Assembly (NCBI GenBank): GCA_025352125.1
Contig: JANXTZ010000083.1
Coordinates: 1 to 44,988 of the forward strand
Length of the DNA: 44,988 bases
Direction of reading: 5' to 3'
Origin: Deinococcales bacterium
GTDB lineage: Bacteria > Deinococcota > Deinococci > Deinococcales > JAAFIG01
Below are positions 34,263 to 43,343 of the stretch, one piece after another. Position numbers and translations under genes: made by a program. Each line of letters opens with the position of its first letter. The first letter of the stretch is position 1. The notes beneath the pieces are model-generated. The model saw only the letters and a program-made list of their open reading frames with translations, made no database searches and was not told where the DNA came from.

Positions 34263-36089
34263 TCAATCATTGGATTGGATGGCTTCTTCGGACGGTTCTA
34301 ACACACTTCCAGAAAATTTTTCAACAGTGGCACTTCCTTGGGCATTAACACCATCACGACGAACGACTTTTAAAACAGTCAAAGCTAAAATCTTCAAATC
34401 CAACCAACCCGACTGATGATCAATATACCAAACATCAAGATTAAATTTTTCCGCCCAAGAGATTGCGTTTCGACCATTGACCTGTGCCCACCCCGTAATT
34501 CCAGGTTTGACTTCATGTCGGCGGGCTTGGATGCTCGAGTATAAATCTAGGTACTCAATTAACAAGGGTCTGGGACCAATCAAGCTCATCTCGCCTTTTA
34601 ATACATTCCAGAGTTCAGGCAGTTCGTCAAGACTGGTCGAGCGCAACCAACGTCCAAAAGACGTTAACCGCTCAGAATCAGAAAGTAAATTCCCGTTTGA
34701 ACTTCGAGCATCCCGCATCGAACGAAATTTAAACATTTTAAAGGGTTTGCCCAGAAGTCCTGGGCGTTCTTGGGAAAAGAAAATCGGTGCGCCGAGATTC
34801 CACCTGACCAATATTGCCACCACCGCCAAAACAGGTAAAAGTACGATCAAAGCGACCAGCGCAACAACAAAATCAAAAACGCTCTTGAACTCGAGCAACC
34901 TTCTTCGACGTTTTTGCAATTGTTCCTCGAGAAGAGTGGAGTACAGGTTATCCAACGCAGACCAAATACGTTCGGGTTTAAATTCTTTAGTAACCCATTC
35001 ACGACCTGCATTTCCAAGTTGTTGTGCCAATTCGCTCGAGTCAAGAATACGAATTAGGGCATCGGCTAAAGCTGGAACGTCACCCACCGGAACCAATAAG
35101 CCCGTCACACCATCCAGCACCGCATCTCGAGCACCCGTGGCATTGGTGGCAATCACCGGTTTGCCTGCCGCCGCAGCTTCGAGTGGCACATTTGGAAAAC
35201 CCTCGCGGTAGGTGGGCAATGCAAAAACATCAAAAACATGATAGTGATTGGCAGGACTATCGACAAAACCTGCCCAGACAATGCCGTCTCCTGATTTGAT
35301 TCGGGTTTGTGTCTCGGGGTTGACCGAATCACCCTTTTCAAAGTCACCAAGCAGCAATAAAATGGCGGTTGGAATTTTGGTTCTTAACAAATCAAAAGCA
35401 TTCACCAGTTCTTCTATGCCTTTATCTTTAGTGAACCGTCCAACAAAACCGACCACTGGGGCTTTGACAGCAATACTCAATTCGAAACGCAACTTTCTGG
35501 CACGCTCCAGTCGTTCGGGTGTGGCATAAAACTGTTCAACGTTGACACCGTTGGAGCTTCCAGCGCCAAGCACTATCGTTTTTGACGCACTGGTCAAACG
35601 CATTGCGATGACGGTTTGTTGCAAACTTGGGCTGACACAGATAACCTTGTGGGCACACTGGCAAGCCAACCACTCGACGCACCACAACAGCCGCCGTTTG
35701 AAGCCCCTCGAGGTTTCAAGTCGTAAACCGCGCAAGGTATAGACCCGAGCAGGCACTCTGGCTAAAACTGCTGCAATTCCACCAAGTAGACCTGCTTTGG
35801 GTGTACTAACATTTGAAATGTGAGGTTTTATAATACATAGTCTAAAATACATTTCAATCAAAGAATTAACATCAGCAAACAGAGAAATTTCACGCCGCAT
35901 CGGAACAACAGTTACTTTAATACCTTCGCTATGGATTACAATAGCAACTTCATCACCAGAACTTGTCAAAAGTTGAACATCCCGATTGCGAGTCTTCATC
36001 CATACAAATTGTCCTTTTAGCAACTGCATTGCCGAAATCGGCGCAGTTACAATATATATAATCCTATTTTTAAGATCAGACATGCACAT
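34263..36089 (-). CDS. Fusion of GT4 glycosyltransferase and bacterial sugar (phosphoglycosyl) transferase
   Basis: The 608-residue protein has two parts. Residues 1 to about 385 form a GT4 glycosyltransferase (VGFVGRFTKDKGIEELV, YREGFPNVPLEAAAAGKPVI). From about 395 a monotopic phosphoglycosyl transferase follows: membrane segment VFDFVVALVALIVLLPVLAV, then SQERPG, KMFKFRSM, the catalytic Asp-Glu in STSLDELPELWNVL, IGPRPLL and PGITGWAQVNGRN. One chain could thus load the first sugar phosphate onto undecaprenyl phosphate and add the second sugar. TAATGT ends six bases before ATG 36089, suggesting a leaderless start. The GT4 half is closely similar to the separate protein at 38596-39774. Confidence 0.9.
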   Translation of the reverse strand: MCMSDLKNRIIYIVTAPISAMQLLKGQFVWMKTRNRDVQLLTSSGDEVAIVIHSEGIKVTVVPMRREISLFADVNSLIEMYFRLCIIKPHISNVSTPKAGLLGGIAAVLARVPARVYTLRGLRLETSRGFKRRLLWCVEWLACQCAHKVICVSPSLQQTVIAMRLTSASKTIVLGAGSSNGVNVEQFYATPERLERARKLRFELSIAVKAPVVGFVGRFTKDKGIEELVNAFDLLRTKIPTAILLLLGDFEKGDSVNPETQTRIKSGDGIVWAGFVDSPANHYHVFDVFALPTYREGFPNVPLEAAAAGKPVIATNATGARDAVLDGVTGLLVPVGDVPALADALIRILDSSELAQQLGNAGREWVTKEFKPERIWSALDNLYSTLLEEQLQKRRRRLLEFKSVFDFVVALVALIVLLPVLAVVAILVRWNLGAPIFFSQERPGLLGKPFKMFKFRSMRDARSSNGNLLSDSERLTSFGRWLRSTSLDELPELWNVLKGEMSLIGPRPLLIEYLDLYSSIQARRHEVKPGITGWAQVNGRNAISWAEKFNLDVWYIDHQSGWLDLKILALTVLKVVRRDGVNAQGSATVEKFSGSVLEPSEEAIQSND

Positions 36090-36147
36090 CACACAACATT
36101 AAACATCTGACTAAACTCTCAATCATACAAATCAAATATCCTTCGGA

Positions 36148-37080
36148 TTAACCTTGCAATACTTTGATAGTTCGGTCAATGCCTTCAACAAATCCTACGC
36201 TTGGAAAATACCCAAAAGCCCTGTTCGCCTGTAAAAAATCTGCCTTAGAATCACGAACATCGCCCGCTCGAGTTCCTATAAAAATAGGTTTAATACTCGA
36301 GCCAATCGAAATCTGAATGAGGTCTATCAATTCTAGCAAACTATGCTGACCTCCACAAGCAATATTAAACACTTTACCCGCTACTTTTTCGGCTGGGGCG
36401 GTTGCCGCCAGAATATTGGCTTCAACGTTGTTTTGCACAAACGTAAAATCTCGAGATTGAGTTCCGTCACCGTATACTATTGGCGCTTGATTGTTCAGTA
36501 ATGCAGTCACAAACTTTGGAATTACCGCCGCATATTGCGAGTCTGGGCGTTGTCTCGGACCAAAAACGTTAAAATACCTCAAACTGACGGTTTCAAGCCC
36601 ATAAACCGAATGAAACACCCGAAAATACTCCTCTGCCGTGACTTTGGAGAGCGCATAAGGCGATAGCGGACGCATCGGCATGGTTTCAACTTTGGGTAAC
36701 ACCGGTGTATCACCGTAAACACTCGACGACGAGGCATAAATAAGTCGTTTCACGCCAGCGTCTTTGGCTGCCACCAAAATATTAAGTGTTCCATTGACGT
36801 TGACAGCATTGGTCGTGATCGGATCATCGATGCTGCGCGGCACACTGCCAAGCGCTCCCAAATGAAAAATCACATCCTGAGCATCTACAGCCTCTCGAAC
36901 CACCTCAAGATCGCGTAAATCACCTTTAAAAAAATTAATTTTAGAACGCACAGCGTCCAAATTGCTTTCCAAACCCGTTGCAAGATTGTCCAGCACGGTC
37001 ACGTCATGTCCATCACTGACCAAACGATCTGTCAAATGACTGCCGATAAACCCCGCACCACCCGTCACCAAACAGCGCAT
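36148..37080 (-). CDS. UDP-N-acetylhexosamine 4-epimerase, WbpP/TviC-like
   Basis: The 310-residue extended SDR has NAD site TGGAGFIGSH, catalytic Ser/Tyr/Lys in SSSSVYG and PYALSK, and the segment GALGSVPRSIDDPITTNAVN (family pattern ALGSVPRS..DP), which is typical of WbpP/TviC enzymes acting on UDP-GlcNAc(A). With the adjacent dehydrogenase it could make UDP-GalNAcA. The ATG overlaps the dehydrogenase stop by one base (TAATG), indicating translational coupling. UDP-Glc/UDP-Gal epimerisation is the main alternative. Confidence 0.9.
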   Translation of the reverse strand: MRCLVTGGAGFIGSHLTDRLVSDGHDVTVLDNLATGLESNLDAVRSKINFFKGDLRDLEVVREAVDAQDVIFHLGALGSVPRSIDDPITTNAVNVNGTLNILVAAKDAGVKRLIYASSSSVYGDTPVLPKVETMPMRPLSPYALSKVTAEEYFRVFHSVYGLETVSLRYFNVFGPRQRPDSQYAAVIPKFVTALLNNQAPIVYGDGTQSRDFTFVQNNVEANILAATAPAEKVAGKVFNIACGGQHSLLELIDLIQISIGSSIKPIFIGTRAGDVRDSKADFLQANRAFGYFPSVGFVEGIDRTIKVLQG

Positions 37081-38405
37081 TAAAGCTTCACCACTTTTGT
37101 GCTCTCGAGCTTAATGGCATTGCGGGTATCAAAAACAAGCTTCATGGCGGGTAAAATCTTAATCCAATCAAAATCTGAGTGACTCGTCAAGACCACGCCA
37201 ACATCCGCCCAGGCAAGTACAGCATCATCCAACGGAACCGCCGAGAACAGTTCCTCATTAATTTTGACGCTGGCGATATACGAATCGACGTAACGCACGA
37301 TTGCGCCGCGCTCGGTTAAGAAATGAATCACCTCGAGCGCCGGAGACTCTCGAGAATCATCAATGTTGGCTTTGTATGCCACCCCAAACACCAGAATATG
37401 ACTGCCCTTCAAAGACTTTTCAACATCGTTGAGCAAATCTGCAACCCGAGAAACCACATAACGCGGCATGTTCGAATTGACCTGATCCGCCAAGGCGATA
37501 AAACGCGGTTCAAAACCAGACAACCTCGCCCGCCAAGCCAGATAATGCGGGTCCAACGGAATGCAATGCCCACCAATGCCAGGACCCGGATAAAACGGCA
37601 TGAAACCAAACGGCTTGGTCGCCGCCGCGTTCACTACCTCCCAGACATCAATGTTTAACTCGTGGCAGAGCTGCGCGATTTCATTCACCAAACCAATATT
37701 GACCGCCCGAAAGGTATTCTCGAGCAATTTGGCTGTCTCTGCCACCCGAGCGCTGGAGACAGCATGAATTTTATCGAGCACCTGTGAATACAGCGCCACA
37801 GCCGCTTTGGTGCTGTTCTCGCCAATTCCACCAACGACTTTGGTGATGTTGCGGGTGCTAAAGGTTGAATTTCCTGGATCGACCCGCTCAGGGCTGAATG
37901 CCAAGAAAAAATCACGATCTGCCTTCAAACCCGAACCAGCCTCAAGCATTCCCAAAATAAGCTCATCGGTCGTACCAGGGTAGGTGGTGGACTCGAGCAC
38001 GATCAATTGTCCAGCCTTTAAGTGCGGACGAATAAACTCAGTTGCCGAAATGACAAACGAAATATCAGGCTCTTTGGTCTTGCGCAGCGGAGTTGGCACA
38101 CAAATCACAAAAGCATCCATGCCAGCAAGATCAGTCAAATCAACAGACGCCCGAAAGTAACCGCTCGAGATCACCGCCCGCAAGGCAGCATCTGAAATGT
38201 CCACGACCGGACTGTGGCCCAGATTGATCGAATCAACTCGAGCCTTGGCAACATCCAAACCCAGCACAGAAAAACCTGCATGGGCGAACTCCACTGCCAA
38301 AGGTAACCCAACATAACCCAAGCCGATAATTACCACTCGGGCTTCACGGTTTGCATAGCGAGTTAACGCATTTTTTAAAAATTTATTTGTGATGTGCTGA
38401 CTCAT
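37080..38405 (-). CDS. UDP-N-acetylhexosamine 6-dehydrogenase, WbpA/WbpO/TviB-like
   Basis: The 441-residue enzyme oxidises a UDP-sugar C6 to the uronic acid with two NAD. Visible are the nucleotide site IIGLGYVGLPLAVEFA, VPTPLRKTKEPDISFV, LESTTYPGTTDE, the FSPERVDPGN block, and the nucleophile Cys in PGPGIGGHCIPLDP. The family split from UDP-Glc dehydrogenase is suggested by VPTPL and by pairing with a WbpP-like epimerase. CTCGAG is still frequent in this gene but almost vanishes beyond its start, making it the edge of the resident-type composition. Upstream, 38406-38595 is AT-rich, with TATAAT-like sequences likely to hold the operon promoter. Confidence 0.92.
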   Translation of the reverse strand: MSQHITNKFLKNALTRYANREARVVIIGLGYVGLPLAVEFAHAGFSVLGLDVAKARVDSINLGHSPVVDISDAALRAVISSGYFRASVDLTDLAGMDAFVICVPTPLRKTKEPDISFVISATEFIRPHLKAGQLIVLESTTYPGTTDELILGMLEAGSGLKADRDFFLAFSPERVDPGNSTFSTRNITKVVGGIGENSTKAAVALYSQVLDKIHAVSSARVAETAKLLENTFRAVNIGLVNEIAQLCHELNIDVWEVVNAAATKPFGFMPFYPGPGIGGHCIPLDPHYLAWRARLSGFEPRFIALADQVNSNMPRYVVSRVADLLNDVEKSLKGSHILVFGVAYKANIDDSRESPALEVIHFLTERGAIVRYVDSYIASVKINEELFSAVPLDDAVLAWADVGVVLTSHSDFDWIKILPAMKLVFDTRNAIKLESTKVVKL

Positions 38406-38595
38406 TATTTATACACCTTTAAATTATTTCAATCTATTATGCTTATTTCTAATATAAAAAAACTTTGCTCTATTTTAAACTTTATTGTATTAAATTTAGC
38501 ACTGTGATTATATAATATTTCTATATCTAAGATAATTTTGATAAGCTTTACAGATTAAATAATCATAATAATCATTCCAATTTAAGTAAGAAAAT

Positions 38596-39774
38596 CTAAT
38601 TTTCACGAACATTTCGATTTAAAGCTAATTCTACATAACATTGCTCAATATTTTCCCAGACTTGAATAGGATTAAAAACGTTTTTTACCCATTTTTGACC
38701 TTCGACGCCATATTTTTTTGCTAATTCAAGATCAGACAAAATATATCTTAAACCGTCTACCAATGATACCACATCAGCTAGATTTACAATAAAGCCTGTT
38801 TTCTTATGCAGTACAGCATCTCGCGCACCTGTTGCATTCGTAGAAACAATCGGTAATCCAGACGCAGCAGCCTCTAATAAAACACCTGGAAAACCTTCTC
38901 GGTATGTTGGTAGTGCAAAAACTGTCATCAGATGGTAATAAGGAGCAACATCAGGTACAAATCCTGTTAAAATAATATCCGAATCTTGTTGAATCAAAAT
39001 TCTAATCTCTTCTTGAACTGGATCCCCATCCTCAAATTCGCCAACCATAAGTAAGCGCAAGCCAGTAAACTCCAAACGAAGTACCTTGAATGCTGCAACA
39101 AGTTCCGCAATACCCTTATCTTTAGTAAAACGCCCAACAAAACCAATAACAGGAACATCTGTAGGCAAATTTAATTCAGTTCTCAAACACTCTATTTCAG
39201 TGTTAGGTGGGCAATTTGCATAAATCTTCGAATCTACGCCATTCGCGCTTCCACTTCCAAGCACAACAAGTTTCTGTTCAGCACACAACTTTAAACGAAT
39301 TGCCTCATCGCGCAAACTCGGACTCACACAAATAACGCGGTGCGCACTAGCACATGACAACTTTTCTACCATTAGCAAAATCATGCGTTTTAAACCAGTA
39401 GTTGTTTCTAAACGCAAACCGTACAAGGTATAAATCCTGATTGGCACTCGAGCCAACCAAGCTGCTAACCCAGCAAGCAAGCCCGCTTTAGGAGTTGCAA
39501 CATTGGTGATATCAGGACGTAATTTTCGCCAATATATCCAATATTGCCAAAATGAAACTAAATCCTTAATCGGTGACATTTCACGTTCTGTTGGAATGGC
39601 TTGTACCGGAATACCTTCATTTAAAGCCATCATTTCCAAATCATTACCAGGTGAAGACGCTAAACTAATAGAGTGTCCTTTTAACTGCATATAAGAAAGT
39701 TGTCCGAGTAGGGCTGTTCGGGCAGTTATCGGAACAGTTACAGCATAAGCAATTTTCAAATTTTTAAAATTCAC
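38596..39774 (-). CDS. GT4-family glycosyltransferase, paralogue of the GT4 half of the fusion protein
   Basis: The 392-residue GT-B enzyme has the same blocks as the fusion protein: TPKAGLLAGLAAWLARVP, RLETTTGLKR, GSANGVDSKIY, VIGFVGRFTKDKGIAELVAA and FALPTYREGFPGVLLEAA with the nucleotide-sugar Glu. It lacks the transferase tail, so it probably adds a later sugar. The start is GTG 39774 with AAGGA about nine bases upstream. The gene is AT-rich and holds one CTCGAG only, unlike its relative 2.5 kb away. Two related genes of different composition suggest acquisition of this copy rather than local duplication. Confidence 0.9.
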   Translation of the reverse strand: MNFKNLKIAYAVTVPITARTALLGQLSYMQLKGHSISLASSPGNDLEMMALNEGIPVQAIPTEREMSPIKDLVSFWQYWIYWRKLRPDITNVATPKAGLLAGLAAWLARVPIRIYTLYGLRLETTTGLKRMILLMVEKLSCASAHRVICVSPSLRDEAIRLKLCAEQKLVVLGSGSANGVDSKIYANCPPNTEIECLRTELNLPTDVPVIGFVGRFTKDKGIAELVAAFKVLRLEFTGLRLLMVGEFEDGDPVQEEIRILIQQDSDIILTGFVPDVAPYYHLMTVFALPTYREGFPGVLLEAAASGLPIVSTNATGARDAVLHKKTGFIVNLADVVSLVDGLRYILSDLELAKKYGVEGQKWVKNVFNPIQVWENIEQCYVELALNRNVREN

Positions 39775-39873
39775 TGTGCTATTCCTTATTTTAACTGAAT
39801 TTTTTAAATAAATTACTAAATTTATTTAAAACAATGTAAATGGAATCTCTCAAAAAATTGGGGCAGTAAAGAT

Positions 39874-40974
39874 TCATTGTATTTTCTTACGCTTAAACTT
39901 TTTTTGATACTCTTTTTTGACCACTGTTTCAATTAAATCAACCCAACTGGTCAATTGCGATTCTAAACTATAATTAGAAACAACACGATCTCGAGCTTTA
40001 GCCCCCATGGTCGCTCGGAGTTCAGGATTAATCAGCAACTGCGACAATGCCGCATCCCAATCTGAATCTGAATCCACCAGAAAGCCAGTCTCACCATCAA
40101 CCATAACATCTTTGTTTGCACCAACATTTGAAGCCACGCTTGGAATTCCAAAAGCTCCATACTCAATGAGTTTAAAAGCACACTTGCCCTTGGTGTAACG
40201 ATCATTGAACAAAGGCATCACACCAATCTGAAACCCTGCCATCTGAGATCGTTCGGACATGAGTGTCCATTCTAAAAAAACAGCCCCTTTACTAACCACA
40301 TCATCACGAATCGTGATTGGACCGATAACATGAACCACTGCCTGAAATTTCGTTGCAATTTTCAACAAGAAAACTAGTTTTGGCGCCAGATAGCGCCAAT
40401 AAGTTGATCCGGAACCAATCCAACCAATAACAATTGGTGACAACGTTTGTTTTTCTGGTTGAGGTTGGTAATAATTTGCATCAACCACAGTCGGAATAAT
40501 CTGAATTTGGCTGCCAGAATTAATGGTCTTGGCGTAATCTGCCAGGAACTGATTTCCTGGTGTAATTGCAACCGCAACACGTAACAAATCATCGATTGGA
40601 AATTCCGTAAAAACAGCGTCATCAAAATCAAATATAACGGGGACGCTCACAATTTTTGAAAACAACCAGTGCGTTTGGCGACGCAAAATCGGCATAAATT
40701 CTCGACTTAGGATAATAACATCTGGGCGAGTAAAAATAACCAAACAAAAACGCAATAGAATATTGTAAGAAAGGCTGATAAAATCAAGTATTCCAAGTTT
40801 TTGATGGCTCATTTTTGTTTTATAAACCGATGATGTCATAATACTATGTGTAGAAACTCTAATATGATACTCAAGCAATGGTTTAACGAATTGGTACACA
40901 CGATACCGTGAACTTGATCCATCAATTGGATAAGGTGTTAACGCCAAAATTCTGTAAAAATTATTTTTTGACAT
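39874..40974 (-). CDS. GT-B glycosyltransferase (GT4-like)
   Basis: The 366-residue protein has a PYPIDGSSSRYRVYQFVKPL start, VIFDFDDAVF, IPTVVDANYYQP, the donor-side IVIGWIGSGSTYWRYL and CAFKLIEYGAFGIPSVASN (family E-x7-E-like region). A basic tail, KKEYQKKFKRKKIQ, may associate with the membrane. Sugar donor and acceptor are unknown. It overlaps the upstream wzy-like gene by 14 bases. Composition is AT-rich, with one CTCGAG near 39991. Confidence 0.82.
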   Translation of the reverse strand: MSKNNFYRILALTPYPIDGSSSRYRVYQFVKPLLEYHIRVSTHSIMTSSVYKTKMSHQKLGILDFISLSYNILLRFCLVIFTRPDVIILSREFMPILRRQTHWLFSKIVSVPVIFDFDDAVFTEFPIDDLLRVAVAITPGNQFLADYAKTINSGSQIQIIPTVVDANYYQPQPEKQTLSPIVIGWIGSGSTYWRYLAPKLVFLLKIATKFQAVVHVIGPITIRDDVVSKGAVFLEWTLMSERSQMAGFQIGVMPLFNDRYTKGKCAFKLIEYGAFGIPSVASNVGANKDVMVDGETGFLVDSDSDWDAALSQLLINPELRATMGAKARDRVVSNYSLESQLTSWVDLIETVVKKEYQKKFKRKKIQ

Positions 40975-42271
40975 AATTCGGAATTTCCAAATCTGCTACG
41001 ATCTGAGTTTTACGATGTTGGTTTATAATAGATATCGGTAAAAAAATTATCCACAGATGTCCATATGCTTGAAGATATGGATTACTTGCATTTGCAATAA
41101 AAAAAGCTGTCATTCCAGTTAAAATAGGTACAATTTTAGTTGATTTCTCTAAATTGCTACTTGCTATTATTTTAATAAGATTAAAATAAATCCATAAAAT
41201 GCTCAAAAAATAAAGAATTACTCCAACTATTCCAGTTGCAAAAAGCAACTGTGAGTACTGCAATTCATACATCCATGGTTTATCATCATTTCTAGCATAG
41301 CTATTTAGTGTTGCGCCAAGTCCATGTCCAAATATAGGACTACTACTCCATTCATAAGAAAGTACTTCAAATTGAGTCGCACGATCTGCATTATTTTCAG
41401 CAGTTGCATCTCCACTATTCACTAGATTATTTAAAGTAATGGTTAGGTTAATACTTCCAAAAAGCGAAAAAATACCTATAAAAAAAATTGTTAGTCCTAA
41501 AACAATAACAGAAGTTCTAATATTTTGTATTAAAGACTTCTTGCGAATTTCAGGAGGTAAAAATAATTGAAAAACTAGGGACATTGGTGTTGCAATTAAA
41601 AAATTTAGCAAAAGAGCACGTCTACCACTCAAAAAAACAATAATTAGTGAGAAAAAAATTGCAACTACAGTTAAAATAAAAGTTTTCCGTATAAAAGGTC
41701 TAACACAAATATAAGATATCAGATATGGAACAACAAAGATCATTGATGAAATTGCATAAATTCGCGATTGTATAACTTCATCATTTGATTTCGCAGCAAT
41801 TCCTGTGACCAAACCTAAATCAATAAATAAATTTTCTGGCCATATACCTACTTCTGTCTTTAAGTAGTATACAGTAACGTAAAAACCGATAAAAATTGTT
41901 GCAATGCAAATTATCAAATGGAGTCTATCCAAAAAAACCCTATTTCTGTTTGCTGAAAAAATATACAAATAAATAGATGGCCAGATAAGATAAATAATAG
42001 CCTGATCCCAAGCCGTATCAAATCCATTTAAAATACCTAAAAGTAAAAAAAATACGCCAACAACAACCAAAGAAAAATGTATTAATAAAATTTCTTTATC
42101 AAAATAAAAATAGTTTTTAATAAAAAATGATTTCACGGTAATAATAACAATGACAACCAGAAAAAAAACTATCTTAACTTCATTTATACTTACAGGAAGA
42201 ATTATTAGAAAACCTAACAGAAAGTACAGAAAAAAACTATCTACACCAACTTTTTCTTTATATTTATCCAT
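40961..42271 (-). CDS. Wzy-like O-antigen/polysaccharide polymerase
   Basis: The roughly 436-residue integral membrane protein has about 11-12 hydrophobic segments and a large external loop with SSSPIFGHGLGATLNSYAR, close to the GxG/HN-type loop of Wzy/O-antigen polymerases, and an earlier LSGRRALLLNF matching the SGSR motif position. It should polymerise lipid-linked repeat units outside the membrane. ATG 42271 is preferred; GTG 42286 is an alternative and neither has a clear ribosome site. Strongly AT-rich, with no CTCGAG. It lies in the glycosyltransferase/flippase gene run. Confidence 0.82.
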   Translation of the reverse strand: MDKYKEKVGVDSFFLYFLLGFLIILPVSINEVKIVFFLVVIVIITVKSFFIKNYFYFDKEILLIHFSLVVVGVFFLLLGILNGFDTAWDQAIIYLIWPSIYLYIFSANRNRVFLDRLHLIICIATIFIGFYVTVYYLKTEVGIWPENLFIDLGLVTGIAAKSNDEVIQSRIYAISSMIFVVPYLISYICVRPFIRKTFILTVVAIFFSLIIVFLSGRRALLLNFLIATPMSLVFQLFLPPEIRKKSLIQNIRTSVIVLGLTIFFIGIFSLFGSINLTITLNNLVNSGDATAENNADRATQFEVLSYEWSSSPIFGHGLGATLNSYARNDDKPWMYELQYSQLLFATGIVGVILYFLSILWIYFNLIKIIASSNLEKSTKIVPILTGMTAFFIANASNPYLQAYGHLWIIFLPISIINQHRKTQIVADLEIPNYVKK

Positions 42272-42350
42272 TTGAGACTTTATCACATTAGGCTCATTTC
42301 GACTTTTAAACTTAACCTGTTTTCAGTTAAAATTAATTTTTTTAGACAAC

Positions 42351-43343
42351 TCAGAATTCTAAAACCGTTTTTTTAATTTTTCTTAAAGTTTCATAAATCA
42401 CAACCAAATAATTACTTGGAGCCAAGAATAGTAATTTTGTAATAATGTAAAAGTGAGGATAAAAAGAGTTAATTTTCTCAAAAGTTACAATTTCATCAAA
42501 TTTAAAATTTGCACCGATTTTCATATCAGTCTTGCATACCATAATATGTGGAATAATCGATAAAAAATAGTGGCTGGATTTCAGATAAAAAACGTCTAGA
42601 TTTGAAATATTATTATACTTCATATAGTTTAAAAATACAAAATATTGACTTGTAAAAACAGTAAACCAATCATACTGAGTGTTTGCTTGTCGATAAGCAA
42701 TAATAGGTTCTGGATCAATGATGTGAATTCCAGTTGCAGATAGACTCTGAATGAATGCAAAACACTGGATCACCTGACTACCTTTAAATTCTTTTAATAA
42801 TTCTAATGAAACATCTTTTCTGCGATATATTACTGAAGAAAGGAACGAAATCGATGTGGATAAAAATTTAAGCGATGAAGAAGAGTTTTGTATAAATTTT
42901 TTACGGTAAAACTTTTTATTTTCTGTGTCAATAATTCCATCAAGGGTCATCCCACATGAATTTACCGTAATTGCTTTAATTTCTTGATTTGATTTAATAT
43001 TTTTGATAATATAGTTAATAGAATTATTAAGTAATATATCATCATCTGAAAGAATAAATACAAATTCCCCTATTGCAAATTCGGTACAAAAAATAACATT
43101 ATCAGTACCAATATTTTCAGGTCTTCTTACATAATTAATACGAATCCTTTCGTATTTTTCTCGAATTTTTTGCACTATCAAACTAGTATTATCTGTAGAA
43201 AAATTATCTACTATGACTATTTCAACGAGTAGTTCAATTTCTTGATTGATTTGATCGCATACCGCTTCAACCGCTTTTTGCAGTAGGCTAGATCGATTAT
43301 AAGTAGGAATACAAACAGATAGTATTGGATCAGGAAATAGCAT
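42351..43343 (-). CDS. GT2-family glycosyltransferase
   Basis: The 330-residue GT-A enzyme has N-terminal SVCIPTYNRSSLLQKAV, VEIVIVDNFSTDNT, GTDNVIF and the metal-binding FILSDDDILL. The C-terminal part has hydrophobic stretches that may touch the membrane. AAGGA lies ahead of ATG 43343, inside the 3' end of the wzx-like gene, which it overlaps by 14 bases. AT-rich, no CTCGAG. Its sugar donor is unknown. Confidence 0.9.
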   Translation of the reverse strand: MLFPDPILSVCIPTYNRSSLLQKAVEAVCDQINQEIELLVEIVIVDNFSTDNTSLIVQKIREKYERIRINYVRRPENIGTDNVIFCTEFAIGEFVFILSDDDILLNNSINYIIKNIKSNQEIKAITVNSCGMTLDGIIDTENKKFYRKKFIQNSSSSLKFLSTSISFLSSVIYRRKDVSLELLKEFKGSQVIQCFAFIQSLSATGIHIIDPEPIIAYRQANTQYDWFTVFTSQYFVFLNYMKYNNISNLDVFYLKSSHYFLSIIPHIMVCKTDMKIGANFKFDEIVTFEKINSFYPHFYIITKLLFLAPSNYLVVIYETLRKIKKTVLEF

